Positions 24,161-37,948 of a stretch of DNA of 64,000 bases are shown piece after piece; within the stretch, counting starts at the first letter, position 1; every line of letters starts with the position of its first letter. The position numbers and the translations under genes were made by a program. The stretch comes from Orcinus orca. Its lineage: Eukaryota > Chordata > Mammalia > Artiodactyla > Delphinidae. The DNA lies in NCBI RefSeq assembly GCF_937001465.1, contig NW_026044109.1, positions 1 to 64,000 on the forward strand, given 5' to 3'. The notes beneath the pieces are model-generated. The model ran no database searches and was not told the origin of the DNA. It saw only the letters and a list, made by a program, of their open reading frames with translations.

Positions 24161-25740
24161 TCACAAACCTGCAGAGTTATAAATGACAGCTATCATCCAA
24201 AAATATACTGAAGTAAGGCTGCCAAGAGGACTTGAAAGCCGGGCAGAATTGCAGGAAACCGATTTCAGGAGGTAGACTGGAATTGCATTTAAAGCATAGG
24301 AAAAGAGGCAGAAGGTCGACAATGATGCACTTGGCCAAAAAGGGCGTATGCGTTTTTTCCTGAATATATTCAGGAAAAAACGCATACGCCCTTTTTGGCC
24401 AACCAAGCAAGCTTGCAAAGGAAATCTGCACTACAATGAAGTCTCACTTCCCCCCCGTCAAAAGGGCCATCTGAAAAAAGTGTAAAATCCAGAAAGGCAG
24501 GACAGGCCATGGAGAACTGGGAGCCTTGTTATGCTGATGGGCGGGATGTAAATTGCCAACAGCCACTCGGGAGAAGTGTATGGTGTTTCCTGAAACATCT
24601 AAAAAACAAAGCAACAGAGCCTAGGGCACTTCCACTTATGGTCCTATAGCTTAGGGAAATTAAAATCAAAAAGACACAGCCACCCCAAAGTTTGGGATGG
24701 CTCTGTTTACAAGAAACTCGTTTACGGTACAAGTTCAATATCGCATAAAGCGAAAAATGGATAAAGAAGTTGTGGTACTTACGTACAATGCAATATCACT
24801 CAGCAATGACATCTATGTCATCAGGCCCATAGCAGCATAATGAGTGGATTCAGGTATGATGATTCTAACTGAAATAAGTCACACAGAAAAAGAAACATCA
24901 TAAGATATCACTAATACACGGAATGTAAACTTGGCTACACAGGAACTGAATTTCAAAACAGAACATGGTCCCAAATTTAGAAAACCAACTTATGCTTGCT
25001 TAAGGGGAAAGGTGAGTTGGGGTGCTGCATAAAACCAGAGATTGAAATGAGCACAGATAAAGTTCCTTAAGCCAAATATGTAATAGACAAGAGCTACTCC
25101 TTGCTCAACGAAATGGACTCAAAACCCCATATTAAACGCCTAATAATGTACCTGACTAGTAAGTATCTTAAAACCTATGGATTGCTATGTCTCTGAAAGT
25201 GAATCAATCGTGAGTACAGGGGCAAAAACGCAGCAGTGATAGGATTGGAGAGTTTTGGTGAGCAAATGAAGACCCTTTGAAGTCATATTGCATGGTACCC
25301 ATTCCACGGGTCTCAACTCTCCAGGTTTAAGGGATTCTTCCTTCAGCTAAAACATGCATGTGGAACCCAGAGTATGATCAACCGTGTGATCGGGAGACGT
25401 GTTGAAATATGTCTCAGTTCTCGTCCCCTGGTACTCGGGTGCAACATTCCAGATGCTTTACTAACACTCTCCCGACTTGGAGAGTCAGTGCCTTTAACCT
25501 CCTGTTTGGCCCAGTTTGCAAATTCCGCGGAAGATGAACAGGAATAGGGAGAACCAATGAGAGACTAGCTGGAGGTGTCTGGACGGGAAAATTTAACTCT
25601 CATTTCCCACCAGGAAGAGGAATTAACCAAAGGCTCAGCGTGCCATGCCGGAACCAGATTAGGGCCTGAAGCAATCCTGCGGTGTTGCGGCCAGCTCACA
25701 AGAAAGCGAGTTGAAGAAAGGAGCTCAGGGGCACTGTAAT
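24161..25740 (+). repeat. Satellite unit 16, class S
   Basis: Palindrome at 24331-24402, perfect. Near consensus. Confidence 0.95.
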
Positions 25741-27320
25741 TCACAAACCTGCAGAGTTATAAATGACAGCTATCATCCAAAAATATACTGAAGTAAGGCT
25801 GCCAAGAGGACTTGAAAGCCGGGCAGAATTGCAGGAAACCGATTTCAGGAGGTAGACTGGAATTGCATTTAAAGCATAGGAAAAGAGGCAGAAGGTCGAC
25901 AATGATGCACTTGGCCAAAAAGGGCGTATGCGTTTTTTCCTGAATATATTCAGGAAAAAACGCATACGCCCTTTTTGGCCAACCAAGCAAGCTTGCAAAG
26001 GAAATCTGCACTACAATGAAGTCTCACTTCCCCCCCGTCAAAAGGGCCATCTGAAAAAAGTGTAAAATCCAGAAAGGCAGGACAGGCCATTGAGAACTGG
26101 GAGCCTTGTTATGCTGATGGGCGGGATGTACATTGCAAACAGCCACTCGGGAGAAGTTTATGGTGTTTCCTGAAACATCTAAAAAACAAAGCAACAGAGC
26201 CTAGGGCACTTCCACTTATGGTCCTATAGCTTAGGGAAATTAAAATCAAAATGACACAGCCACCCCAAAGTTTGGGATGGCTCTGTTTACAAGAAACTCG
26301 TTTACGGTACAAGTTCAATATCGCATAAAGCGAAAAATGGATAAAGAAGTTGTGGTACTTACGTACAATGCAATATCACTCAGCAATGACATCTATGTCA
26401 TCAGGCCCATAGCAGCATAATGAGTGGATTCAGGTATGATGATTCTAACTGAAATAAGTCACACAGAAAAAGAAACATCATAAGATATCACTAATACACG
26501 GAATGTAAACTTGGCTACACAGGAACTGAATTTCAAAACAGAACATGGTCCCAAATTTAGAAAATCAACTTATGCTTGCTTAAGGGGAAAGGTGAGTTGG
26601 GGTGCTGCATAAAACCAGAGATTGAAATGAGCACAGATAAAGTTCCTTAAGCCAAATATGTAATAGACAAGAGCTACTCCTTGCTCAACGAAATGGACTC
26701 AAAACCCCATATTAAACGCCTAATAATGTACCTGACTAGTAAGTATCTTAAAACCTATGGATTGCTATGTCTCTGAAAGTGAATCAATCGTGAGTACAGG
26801 GGCAAAAACGCAGCAGTGATAGGATTGGAGAGTTTTGGTGAGCAAATGAAGACCCTTTGAAGTCATATTGCATGGTACCCATTCCACGGGTCTCAACTCT
26901 CCAGGTTTAAGGGATTCTTCCTTCAGCTAAAACATGCATGTGGAACCCAGAGTATGATCAACCGTGTGATCGGGAGACGTGTTGAAATATGTCTCAGTTC
27001 TCGTCCCCTGGTACTCGGGTGCAACATTCCAGATGCTTTACTAACACTCTCCCGACTTGGAGAGTCAGTGCCTTTAACCTCCTCTTTGGCCCAGTTTGCA
27101 AATTCCGCGGAAGATGAACAGGAATAGGGAGAACCAATGAGAGACTAGCTGGAGGTGTCTGGACGGGAAAATTTAACTCTCATTTCCCACCAGGAAGAGG
27201 AATTAACCAAAGGCTCAGCGTGCCATGCCGGAACCAGATTAGGGCCTGAAGCAATCCTGCGGTGTTGCGGCCAGCTCACAAGAAAGCGAGTTGAAGAAAG
27301 GAGCTCAGGGGCACTGTAAT
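25741..27320 (+). repeat. Satellite unit 17, class S
   Basis: Palindrome at 25911-25982, perfect. First unit with GTACATTGC; it also has a cluster of private changes (CCATTGAG, GCAAACAG, GAAGTTTA, AAATGACAC) within about 160 bp. Confidence 0.95.
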
Positions 27321-28900
27321 TCACAAACCTGCAGAGTTATAAATGACAGCTATCATCCAAAAATATACTGAAGTAAGGCTGCCAAGAGGACTTGAAAGCC
27401 GGGCAGAATTGCAGGAAACCGATTTCAGGAGGTAGACTGGAATTGCATTTAAAGCATAGGAAAAGAGGCAGAAGGTCGACAATGATGCACTTGGCCAAAA
27501 AGGGCGTATGCGTTTTTTCCTGAATATATTCAGGAAAAAACGCATACGCCCTTTTTGGCCAACCAAGCAAGCTTGCAAAGGAAATCTGCACTACAATGAA
27601 GTCTCACTTCCCCCCCGTCAAAAGGGCCATCTGAAAAAAGTGTAAAATCCAGAAAGGCAGGACAGGCCATGGAGAACTGGGAGCCTTGTTATGCTGATGG
27701 GCGGGATGTACATTGCCAACAGCCACTCGGGAGAAGTGTATGGTGTTTCCTGAAGCATCTAAAAAACAAAGCAACAGAGCCTAGGGCACTTCCACTTATG
27801 GTCCTATAGCTTAGGGAAATTAAAATCAAAAAGACACAGCCACCCCAAAGTTTGGGATGGCTCTGTTTACAAGAAACTCGTTTACGGTACAAGTTCAATA
27901 TCGCATAAAGCGAAAAATGGATAAAGAAGTTGTGGTACTTACGTACAATGCAATATCACTCAGCAATGACATCTATGTCATCAGGCCCATAGCAGCATAA
28001 TGAGTGGATTCAGGTATGATGATTCTAACTGAAATAAGTCACACAGAAAAAGAAACATCATAAGATATCACTAATACACGGAATGTAAACTTGGCTACAC
28101 AGGAACTGAATTTCAAAACAGAACATGGTCCCAAATTTAGAAAATCAACTTATGCTTGCTTAAGGGGAAAGGTGAGTTGGGGTGCTGCATAAAACCAGAG
28201 ATTGAAATGAGCACAGATAAAGTTCCTTAAGCCAAATATGTAATAGACAAGAGCTACTCCTTGCTCAACGAAATGGACTCAAAACCCCATATTAAACGCC
28301 TAATAATGTACCTGACTAGTAAGTATCTTAAAACCTATGGATTGCTATGTCTCTGAAAGTGAATCAATCGTGAGTACAGGGGCAAAAACGCAGCAGTGAT
28401 AGGATTGGAGAGTTTTGGTGAGCAAATGAAGACCCTTTGAAGTCATATTGCATGGTACCCATTCCATGGGTCTCAACTCTCCAGGTTTAAGGGATTCTTC
28501 CTTCAGCTAAAACATGCATGTGGAACCCAGAGTATGATCAACCGTGTGATCGGGAGACGTGTTGAAATATGTCTCAGTTCTCGTCCCCTGGTACTCGGGT
28601 GCAACATTCCAGATGCTTTACTAACACTCTCCCGACTTGGAGAGTCAGTGCCTTTAACCTCCTGTTTGGCCCAGTTTGCAAATTCCGCGGAAGATGAACA
28701 GGAATAGGGAGAACCAATGAGAGACTAGCTGGAGGTGTCTGGACGGGAAAATTTAACTCTCATTTCCCACCAGGAAGAGGAATTAACCAAAGGCTCAGCG
28801 TGCCATGCCGGAACCAGATTAGGGCCTGAAGCAATCCTGCGGTGTTGCGGCCAGCTCACAAGAAAGCGAGTTGAAGAAAGGAGCTCAGGGGCACTGTAAT
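27321..28900 (+). repeat. Satellite unit 18, class S
   Basis: Palindrome at 27491-27562, perfect. Carries GTACATTGCC and GAAGCATCT, shared with units 19 and 22. Confidence 0.95.
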
Positions 28901-30481
28901 TCACAAACCTGCAGAGTTATAAATGACAGCTATCATCCAAAAATATACTGAAGTAAGGCTGCCAAGAGGACTTGAAAGCCGGGCAGAATTGCAGGAAACC
29001 GATTTCAGGAGGTAGACTGGAATTGCATTTAAAGCATAGGAAAAGAGGCAGAAGGTCGACAATGATGCACTTGGCCAAAAAGGGCGTATGCGTTTTTTCC
29101 TGAATATATTCAGGAAAAAACGCATACGCCCTTTTTGGCCAACCAAGCAAGCTTGCAAAGGAAATCTGCACTACAATGAAGTCTCACTTCCCCCCCCGTC
29201 AAAAGGGCCATCTGAAAAAAGTGTAAAATCCAGAAAGGCAGGACAGGCCATGGAGAACTGGGAGCCTTGTTATGCTGATGGGCGGGATGTACATTGCCAA
29301 CAGCCACTCGGGAGAAGTGTATGGTGTTTCCTGAAGCATCTAAAAAACAAAGCAACAGAGCCTAGGGCACTTCCACTTATGGTCCTATAGCTTAGGGAAA
29401 TTAAAATCAAAAAGACACAGCCACCCCAAAGTTTGGGATGGCTCTGTTTACAAGAAACTCGTTTACGGTACAAGTTCAATATCGCATAAAGCGAAAAATG
29501 GATAAAGAAGTTGTGGTACTTACGTACAATGCAATATCACTCAGCAATGACATCTATGTCATCAGGCCCATAGCAGCATAATGAGTGGATTCAGGTATGA
29601 TGATTCTAACTGAAATAAGTCACACAGAAAAAGAAACATCATAAGATATCACTAATACACGGAATGTAAACTTGGCTACACAGGAACTGAATTTCAAAAC
29701 AGAACATGGTCCCAAATTTAGAAAATCAACTTATGCTTGCTTAAGGGGAAAGGTGAGTTGGGGTGCTGCATAAAACCAGAGATTGAAATGAGCACAGATA
29801 AAGTTCCTTAAGCCAAATATGTAATAGACAAGAGCTACTCCTTGCTCAACGAAATGGACTCAAAACCCCATATTAAACGCCTAATAATGTACCTGACTAG
29901 TAAGTATCTTAAAACCTATGGATTGCTATGTCTCTGAAAGTGAATCAATCGTGAGTACAGGGGCAAAAACGCAGCAGTGATAGGATTGGAGAGTTTTGGT
30001 GAGCAAATGAAGACCCTTTGAAGTCATATTGCATGGTACCCATTCCACGGGTCTCAACTCTCCAGGTTTAAGGGATTCTTCCTTCAGCTAAAACATGCAT
30101 GTGGAACCCAGAGTATGATCAACCGTGTGATCGGGAGACGTGTTGAAATATGTCTCAGTTCTCGTCCCCTGGTACTCGGGTGCAACATTCCAGATGCTTT
30201 ACTAACACTCTCCCGACTTGGAGAGTCAGTGCCTTTAACCTCCTGTTTGGCCCAGTTTGCAAATTCCGCGGAAGATGAACAGGAATAGGGAGAACCAATG
30301 AGAGACTAGCTGGAGGTGTCTGGACGGGAAAATTTAACTCTCATTTCCCACCAGGAAGAGGAATTAACCAAAGGCTCAGCGTGCCATGCCGGAACCAGAT
30401 TAGGGCCTGAAGCAATCCTGCGGTGTTGCGGCCAGCTCACAAGAAAGCGAGTTGAAGAAAGGAGCTCAGGGGCACTGTAAT
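28901..30481 (+). repeat. Satellite unit 19, class S, 1,581 bp
   Basis: Palindrome at 29071-29142, perfect. C-run of 8; same marker pair as unit 18. Confidence 0.95.
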
Positions 30482-32061
30482 TCACAAACCTGCAGAGTTA
30501 TAAATGACAGCTATCATCCAAAAATATACTGAAGTAAGGCTGCCAAGAGGACTTGAAAGCCGGGCAGAATTGCAGGAAACCGATTTCAGGAGGTAGACTG
30601 GAATTGCATTTAAAGCATAGGAAAAGAGGCAGAAGGTCGACAATGATGCACTTGGCCAAAAAGGGCGTATGCATTTTTTCCTGAATATATTCAGGAAAAA
30701 ACGCATACGCCCTTTTTGGCCAACCAAGCAAGCTTGCAAAGGAAATCTGCACTACAATGAAGTCTCACTTCCCCCCCGTCAAAAGGGCCATCTGAAAAAA
30801 GTGTAAAATCCAGAAAGGCAGGACAGGCCATGGAGAACTGGGAGCCTTGTTATGCTGATGGGCGGGATGTACATTGCCAACAGCCACTCGGGAGAAGTGT
30901 ATGGTGTTTCCTGAAACATCTAAAAAACAAAGCAACAGAGCCTAGGGCACTTCCACTTATGGTCCTATAGCTTAGGGAAATTAAAATCAAAAAGACACAG
31001 CCACCCCAAAATTTGGGATGGCTCTGTTTACAAGAAACTCGTTTACGGTACAAGTTCAATATCGCATAAAGCGAAAAATGGATAAAGAAGTTGTGGTACT
31101 TACGTACAATGCAATATCACTCAGCAATGACATCTATGTCATCAGGCCTATAGCAGCATAATGAGTGGATTCAGGTATGATGATTCTAACTGAAATAAGT
31201 CACACAGGAAAAGAAACATCATAAGATATCACTAATACACGGAATGTAAACTTGGCTACACAGGAACTGAATTTCAAAACAGAACATGGTCCCAAATTTA
31301 GAAAATCAACTTATGCTTGCTTAAGGGGAAAGGTGAGTTGGGGTGCTGCATAAAACCAGAGATTGAAATGAGCACAGATAAAGTTCCTTAAGCCAAATAT
31401 GTAATAGACAAGAGCTACTCCTTGCTCAACGAAATGGACTCAAAACCCCATATTAAACGCCTAATAATGTACCTGACTAGTAAGTATCTTAAAACCTATG
31501 GATTGCTATGTCTCTGAAAGTGAATCAATCGTGAGTACAGGGGCAAAAACGCAGCAGTGATAGGATTGGAGAGTTTTGGTGAGCAAATGAAGACCCTTTG
31601 AAGTCATATTGCATGGTACCCATTCCACGGGTCTCAACTCTCCAGGTTTAAGGGATTCTTCCTTCAGCTAAAACATGCATGTGGAACCCAGAGTATGATC
31701 AACCGTGTGATCGGGAGACGTGTTGAAATATGTCTCAGTTCTCGTCCCCTGGTACTCGGGTGCAACATTCCAGATGCTTTACTAACACTCTCCCGACTTG
31801 GAGAGTCAGTGCCTTTAACCTCCTGTTTGGCCCAGTTTGCAAATTCCGCGGAAGATGAACAGGAATAGGGAGAACCAATGAGAGACTAGCTGGAGGTGTC
31901 TGGACGGGAAAATTTAACTCTCATTTCCCACCAGGAAGAGGAATTAACCAAAGGCTCAGCGTGCCATGCCGGAACCAGATTAGGGCCTGAAGCAATCCTG
32001 CGGTGTTGCAGCCAACTCACAAGAAAGCGAGTTGAAGAAAGGAGCTCAGGGGCACTGTAAT
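30482..32061 (+). repeat. Satellite unit 20, class S
   Basis: Palindrome at 30652-30723 has one unmatched base, GCGT to GCAT at 30673 in the left arm only. Other private bases are AAAATTTGGG, GGCCTATAG and CAGCCAACTC. Confidence 0.95.
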
Positions 32062-33641
32062 TCACAAACCTGCAGAGTTATAAATGACAGCTATCATCCA
32101 AAAATATACTGAAGTAAGGCTGCCAAGAGGACTTGAAAGCCGGGCAGAATTGCAGGAAACCGATTTCAGGAGGTAGACTGGAATTGCATTTAAAGCATAG
32201 GAAAAGAGGCAGAAGGTCGACAATGATGCACTTGGCCAAAAAGGGCGTATGCGTTTTTTCCTGAATATATTCAGGAAAAAACGCATACGCCCTTTTTGGC
32301 CAACCAAGCAAGCTTGCAAAGGAAATCTGCACTACAATGAAGTCTCACTTCCCCCCCGTCAAAAGGGCCATCTGAAAAAAGTGTAAAATCCAGAAAGGCA
32401 GGACAGGCCATGGAGAACTGGGAGCCTTGTTATGCTGATGGGCGGGATGTAAATTGCCAACAGCCACTCGGGAGAAGTGTATGGTGTTTCCTGAAGCATC
32501 TAAAAAACAAAGCAACAGAGCCTAGGGCACTTCCACTTATGGTCCTATAGCTTAGGGAAATTAAAATCAAAAAGACACAGCCACCCCAAAGTTTGGGATG
32601 GCTCTGTTTACAAGAAACTCGTTTACGGTACAAGTTCAATATCGCATAAAGCGAAAAATGGATAAAGAAGTTGTGGTACTTACGTACAATGCAATATCAC
32701 TCAGCAATGACATCTATGTCATCAGGCCCATAGCAGCATAATGAGTGGATTCAGGTATGATGATTCTAACTGAAATAAGTCACACAGAAAAAGAAACATC
32801 ATAAGATATCACTAATACACGGAATGTAAACTTGGCTACACAGGAACTGAATTTCAAAACAGAACATGGTCCCAAATTTAGAAAATCAACTTATGCTTGC
32901 TTAAGGGGAAAGGTGAGTTGGGGTGCTGCATAAAACCAGAGATTGAAATGAGCACAGATAAAGTTCCTTAAGCCAAATATGTAATAGACAAGAGCTACTC
33001 CTTGCTCAACGAAATGGACTCAAAACCCCATATTAAACGCCTAATAATGTACCTGACTAGTAAGTATCTTAAAACCTATGGATTGCTATGTCTCTGAAAG
33101 TGAATCAATCGTGAGTACAGGGGCAAAAACGCAGCAGTGATAGGATTGGAGAGTTTTGGTGAGCAAATGAAGACCCTTTGAAGTCATATTGCATGGTACC
33201 CATTCCACGGGTCTCAACTCTCCAGGTTTAAGGGATTCTTCCTTCAGCTAAAACATGCATGTGGAACCCAGAGTATGATCAACCGTGTGATCGGGAGACG
33301 TGTTGAAATATGTCTCAGTTCTCGTCCCCTGGTACTCGGGTGCAACATTCCAGATGCTTTACTAACACTCTCCCGACTTGGAGAGTCAGTGCCTTTAACC
33401 TCCTGTTTGGCCCAGTTTGCAAATTCCGCGGAAGATGAACAGGAATAGGGAGAACCAATGAGAGACTAGCTGGAGGTGTCTGGACGGGAAAATTTAACTC
33501 TCATTTCCCACCAGGAAGAGGAATTAACCAAAGGCTCAGCGTGCCATGCCGGAACCAGATTAGGGCCTGAAGCAATCCTGCGGTGTTGCGGCCAGCTCAC
33601 AAGAAAGCGAGTTGAAGAAAGGAGCTCAGGGGCACTGTAAT
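32062..33641 (+). repeat. Satellite unit 21, class S
   Basis: Palindrome at 32232-32303, perfect. GTAAATTGCC occurs with GAAGCATCT, the same combination as unit 28. Confidence 0.95.
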
Positions 33642-35222
33642 TCACAAACCTGCAGAGTTATAAATGACAGCTATCATCCAAAAATATACTGAAGTAAGGC
33701 TGCCAAGAGGACTTGAAAGCCGGGCAGAATTGCAGGAAACCGATTTCAGGAGGTAGACTGGAATTGCATTTAAAGCATAGGAAAAGAGGCAGAAGGTCGA
33801 CAATGATGCACTTGGCCAAAAAGGGCGTATGCGTTTTTTCCTGAATATATTCAGGAAAAAACGCATACGCCCTTTTTGGCCAACCAAGCAAGCTTGCAAA
33901 GGAAATCTGCACTACAATGAAGTCTCACTTCCCCCCCCGTCAAAAGGGCCATCTGAAAAAAGTGTAAAATCCAGAAAGGCAGGACAGGCCATGGAGAACT
34001 GGGAGCCTTGTTATGCTGATGGGCGGGATGTACATTGCCAACAGCCACTCGGGAGAAGTGTATGGTGTTTCCTGAAGCATCTAAAAAACAAAGCAACAGA
34101 GCCTAGGGCACTTCCACTTATGGTCCTATAGCTTAGGGAAATTAAAATCAAAAAGACACAGCCATCCCAAAGTTTGGGATGGCTCTGTTTACAAGAAACT
34201 CGTTTACGGTACAAGTTCAATATCGCATAAAGCGAAAAATGGATAAAGAAGTTGTGGTACTTATGTGCAATGCAATATCACTCAGCAAAGACATCTATGT
34301 CATCAGGCCCATAGCAGCATAATGAGTGGATTCAGGTATGATGATTCTAACTGAAATAAGTCACACAGAAAAAGAAACATCATAAGATATCACTAATACA
34401 CGGAATGTAAACTTGGCTACACAGGAACTGAATTTCAAAACAGAACATGGTCCCAAATTTAGAAAATCAACTTATGCTTGCTTAAGGGGAAAGGTGAGTT
34501 GGGGTGCTGCATAAAACCAGAGATTGAAATGAGCACAGATAAAGTTCCTTAAGCCAAATATGTAATAGGCAAGAGCTACTCCTTGCTCAACGAAATGGAC
34601 TCAAAACCCCATATTAAACGCCTAATAATGTACCTGACTAGTAAGTATCTTAAAACCTATGGATTGCTATGTCTCTGAAAGTGAATCAATCGTGAGTACA
34701 GGGGCAAAAACGCAGCAGTGATAGGATTGGAGAGTTTTGGTGAGCAAATGAAGACCCTTTGAAGTCATATTGCATGGTACCCATTCCACGGGTCTCAACT
34801 CTCCAGGTTTAAGGGATTCTTCCTTCAGCTAAAACATGCATGTGGAACCCAGAGTATGATCAACCGTGTGATCGGGAGACGTGTTGAAATATGTCTCAGG
34901 TCTCGTCCCCTGGTACTCGGGTGCAACATTCCAGATGCTTTACTAACACTCTCCCGACTTGGAGAGTCAGTGCCTTTAACCTCCTGTTTGGCCCAGTTTG
35001 CAAATTCCGCGGAAGATGAACAGGAATAGGGAGAACCAATGAGAGACTAGCTGGAGGTGTCTGGACGGGAAAATTTAACTCTCATTTCCCACCAGGAAGA
35101 GGAATTAACCAAAGGCTCAGCGTGCCATGCCGGAACCAGATTAGGGCCTGAAGCAATCCTGCGGTGTTGCGGCCAGCTCACAAGAAAGCGAGTTGAAGAA
35201 AGGAGCTCAGGGGCACTGTAAT
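33642..35222 (+). repeat. Satellite unit 22, class S; twin of unit 30
   Basis: Palindrome at 33812-33883, perfect. CCATCCCAAAG, TTATGTGCAATG, AGCAAAGAC and CTCAGGTCTCG are shared in the window only with unit 30. C-run of 8. Confidence 0.95.
34160..34184. other. Perfect 25-nt hairpin in unit 22
   Basis: AGCCATCCCAAA, G, TTTGGGATGGCT: 12-bp arms around one base. Most class S units read CACCCC on the left, which leaves one mismatch; here C to T completes the pairing. Unit 30 has the same form at 47328-47352. Confidence 0.85.
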
Positions 35223-36803
35223 TCACAAACCTGCAGAGTTATAAATGACAGCTATCATCCAAAAATATACTGAAGTAAGGCTGCCAAGAGGACTTGAAAG
35301 CCGGGCAGAATTGCAGGAAACCGATTTCAGGAGGTAGACTGGAATTGCATTTAAAGCATAGGAAAAGAGGCAGAAGGTCGACAATGATGCACTTGGCCAA
35401 AAAGGGCATATGCGTTTTTTCCTGAATATATTCAGGAAAAAACGCATACGCCCTTTTTGGCCAACCAAGCAAGCTTGCAAAGGAAATCTGCACTACAATG
35501 AAGTCTCACTTCCCCCCCCGTCAAAAGGGCCATCTGAAAAAAGTGTAAAATCCAGAAAGGCAGGACAGGCCATGGAGAACTGGGAGCCTTGTTATGCTGA
35601 TGGGCGGGATGTAAATTGCCAACAGCCATTCCGGAGAAGTGTATGGTGTTTCCTGAAACATCTAAAAAACAAAGCAACAGAGCCTAGGGCACTTCCACTT
35701 ATGGTCCTATAGCTTAGGGAAATTAAAATCAAAAAGACACAGCCACCCCAAAGTTTGGGATGGCTCTGTTTACAAGAAACTTGTTTATGGTACAAGTTCA
35801 ATATCGCATAAAGCGAAAAATGGATAAAGAAGTTGTGGTACTTACGTACAATGCAATATCACTCAGCAATGACATCTATGTCATCAGGCCCATAGCAGCA
35901 TAATGAGTGGATTCAGGTATGATGATTCTAACTGAAATAAGTCACACAGAAAAAGAAACATCATAAGATATCACTAATACACGGAATGTAAACTTGGCTA
36001 CACAGGAACTGAATTTCAAAACAGAACATGGTCCCAAATTTAGAAAATCAACTTATGCTTGCTTAAGGGGAAAGGTGAGTTGGGGTGCTTCATAAAACCA
36101 GAGATTGAAATGAGCACAGATAAAGTTCCTTAAGCCAAATATGTAATAGACAAGAGCTACTCCTTGCTCAACGAAATGGACTCAAAACCCCATATTAAAC
36201 GCCTAATAATGTACCTGACTAGTAAGTATCTTAAAACCTATGGATTGCTATGTCTCTGAAAGTGAATCAATCGTGAGTACAGGGGCAAAAACGCAGCAGT
36301 GATAGGATTGGAGAGTTTTGGTGAGCAAATGAAGACCCTTTGAAGTCATATTGCATGGTACCCATTCCACGGGTCTCAACTCTCCAGGTTTAAGGGATTC
36401 TTCCTTCAGCTAAAACATGCATGTGGAACCCAGAGTATGATCAACCGTGTGATCGGGAGACGTGTTGAAATATGTCTCAGTTCTCGTCCCCTGGTACTCA
36501 GGTGCAACATTCCAGATGCTTTACTAACACTCTCCCGACTTGGAGAGTCAGTGCCTTTAACCTCCTGTTTGGCCCAGTTTGCAAATTCCGCGGAAGATGA
36601 ACAGGAATAGGGAGAACCAATGAGAGACTAGCTGGAGGTGTCTGGACGGGAAAATTTAACTCTCATTTCCCACCAGGAAGAGGAATTAACCAAAGGCTCA
36701 GCGTGCCATGCCGGAACCAGATTAGGGCCTGAAGCAATCCTGCGGTGTTGCGGCCAGCTCACAAGAAAGCGAGTTGAAGAAAGGAGCTCAGGGGCACTGT
36801 AAT
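35223..36803 (+). repeat. Satellite unit 23, class S; twin of unit 31
   Basis: Palindrome at 35393-35464 has one unmatched base at 35408 (GGGCATATG). CCATTCCGG and CTTGTTTATGG are shared with unit 31. The tail carries ACTCAGGTGC, shared with the tail of unit 34, which leads into expanded unit 35. Confidence 0.95.
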
Positions 36804-37737
36804 TCACAAACCTGCAGAGTTATAAATGACAGCTATCATCCAAAAATATACTGAAGTAAGGCTGCCAAGAGGACTTGAAAGCCGGGCAGAATTGCAGGAA
36901 ACCGATTTCAGGAGGTAGACTGGAATTGCATTTAAAGCATAGGAAAAGAGGCAGAAGGTCGACAATGATGCACTTGGCCAAAAAGGGCGTATGCGTTTTT
37001 TCCTGAATATATTCAGGAAAAAACGCATACGCACTTTTTGGCCAACCAAGCAAGCTTGCAAAGGAAATCTGCACTACAATGAAGTCTCACTTCCCCCCCG
37101 TCAAAAGGGCCATCTGAAAAAAGTGTAAAATCCAGAAAGGCAGGACAGGCCATGGAGAACTGGGAGCCTTGTTATGCTGATGGGCGGGATGTAAATTGCC
37201 AACAGCCACTCGGGAGAAGTGTACGGTGTTTCCTGAAACATCTAAAAAACAAAACAACAGAGCCTAGGGCACTTCCACTTATGGTTCTATAGCTTAGGGA
37301 AATTAAAATCAAAAAGACACAGCCACCCCTAAATTTGGGACGGCTCTGTTTACAAGAAACTCTTTTACGGGACAAGTTCAATATCGCAGAAAGTGAAAAA
37401 TGGATAAAGAAGGTGTGGTACTTACGTACAATGCAATATCACGCAGCAATGAAATCTATGTCATCAGGCCCATAGCAGCATAATGAGTGGATTCAGGTAT
37501 GATGATTCTAACTGAAATAAGTCACACAGAAAAAGAAACATCATAAGATATCACTAATACATGGAATGTAAACTTGGCTACACAGGAACTGGATTACAAA
37601 ACAGAACAGGATCTCAAATTTAGAAAGCCAACTTATGCTTGCTTAAGGGGAAAGGTGAGTTGGGGTGCTGCATAAAACCAGAGATTGAAATAAGCACAGA
37701 TAAAGTTCCTTAAGCCAAATATGTAATACAAAAGATG

Positions 37738-37763
37738 TTTAGATGTTTCCTGAAACATCTAAA
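37738..37763. other. Hairpin created at the duplication junction (unit 24)
   Basis: TTTAGATGTTTC, CT, GAAACATCTAAA: perfect 12-bp arms with a 2-nt spacer. At the ordinary site the left side reads GTATGGTGTTTC and only 6 bp pair. The extra left-arm bases are the reverse complement of the right arm, as if copied from it. Confidence 0.88.
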
Positions 37764-37930
37764 AAACAAAGCAACAGAGCCTAGGGCACTTCCACTTATA
37801 GTCCTATAGCTTAGGGAAATTAAAATCAAAAAGACACAGCCACCCCAAAGTTTGGGACCTCTCTGTTTACAAGAACCTCATTTACGGTAGAAGTTCAATA
37901 TCGCAGAAAGTGAAAAATGGATAAAGAAGT

Positions 37931-37948
37931 TGTGGTAGTTGTGGTAGT
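37931..37948 (+). repeat. 9-bp tandem duplication in unit 24
   Basis: TGTGGTAGT occurs twice in a row where other units have GTTGTGGTACTTACG. It lies in the second copy of the internal duplication and is shared by units 32 and 35. Confidence 0.92.
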
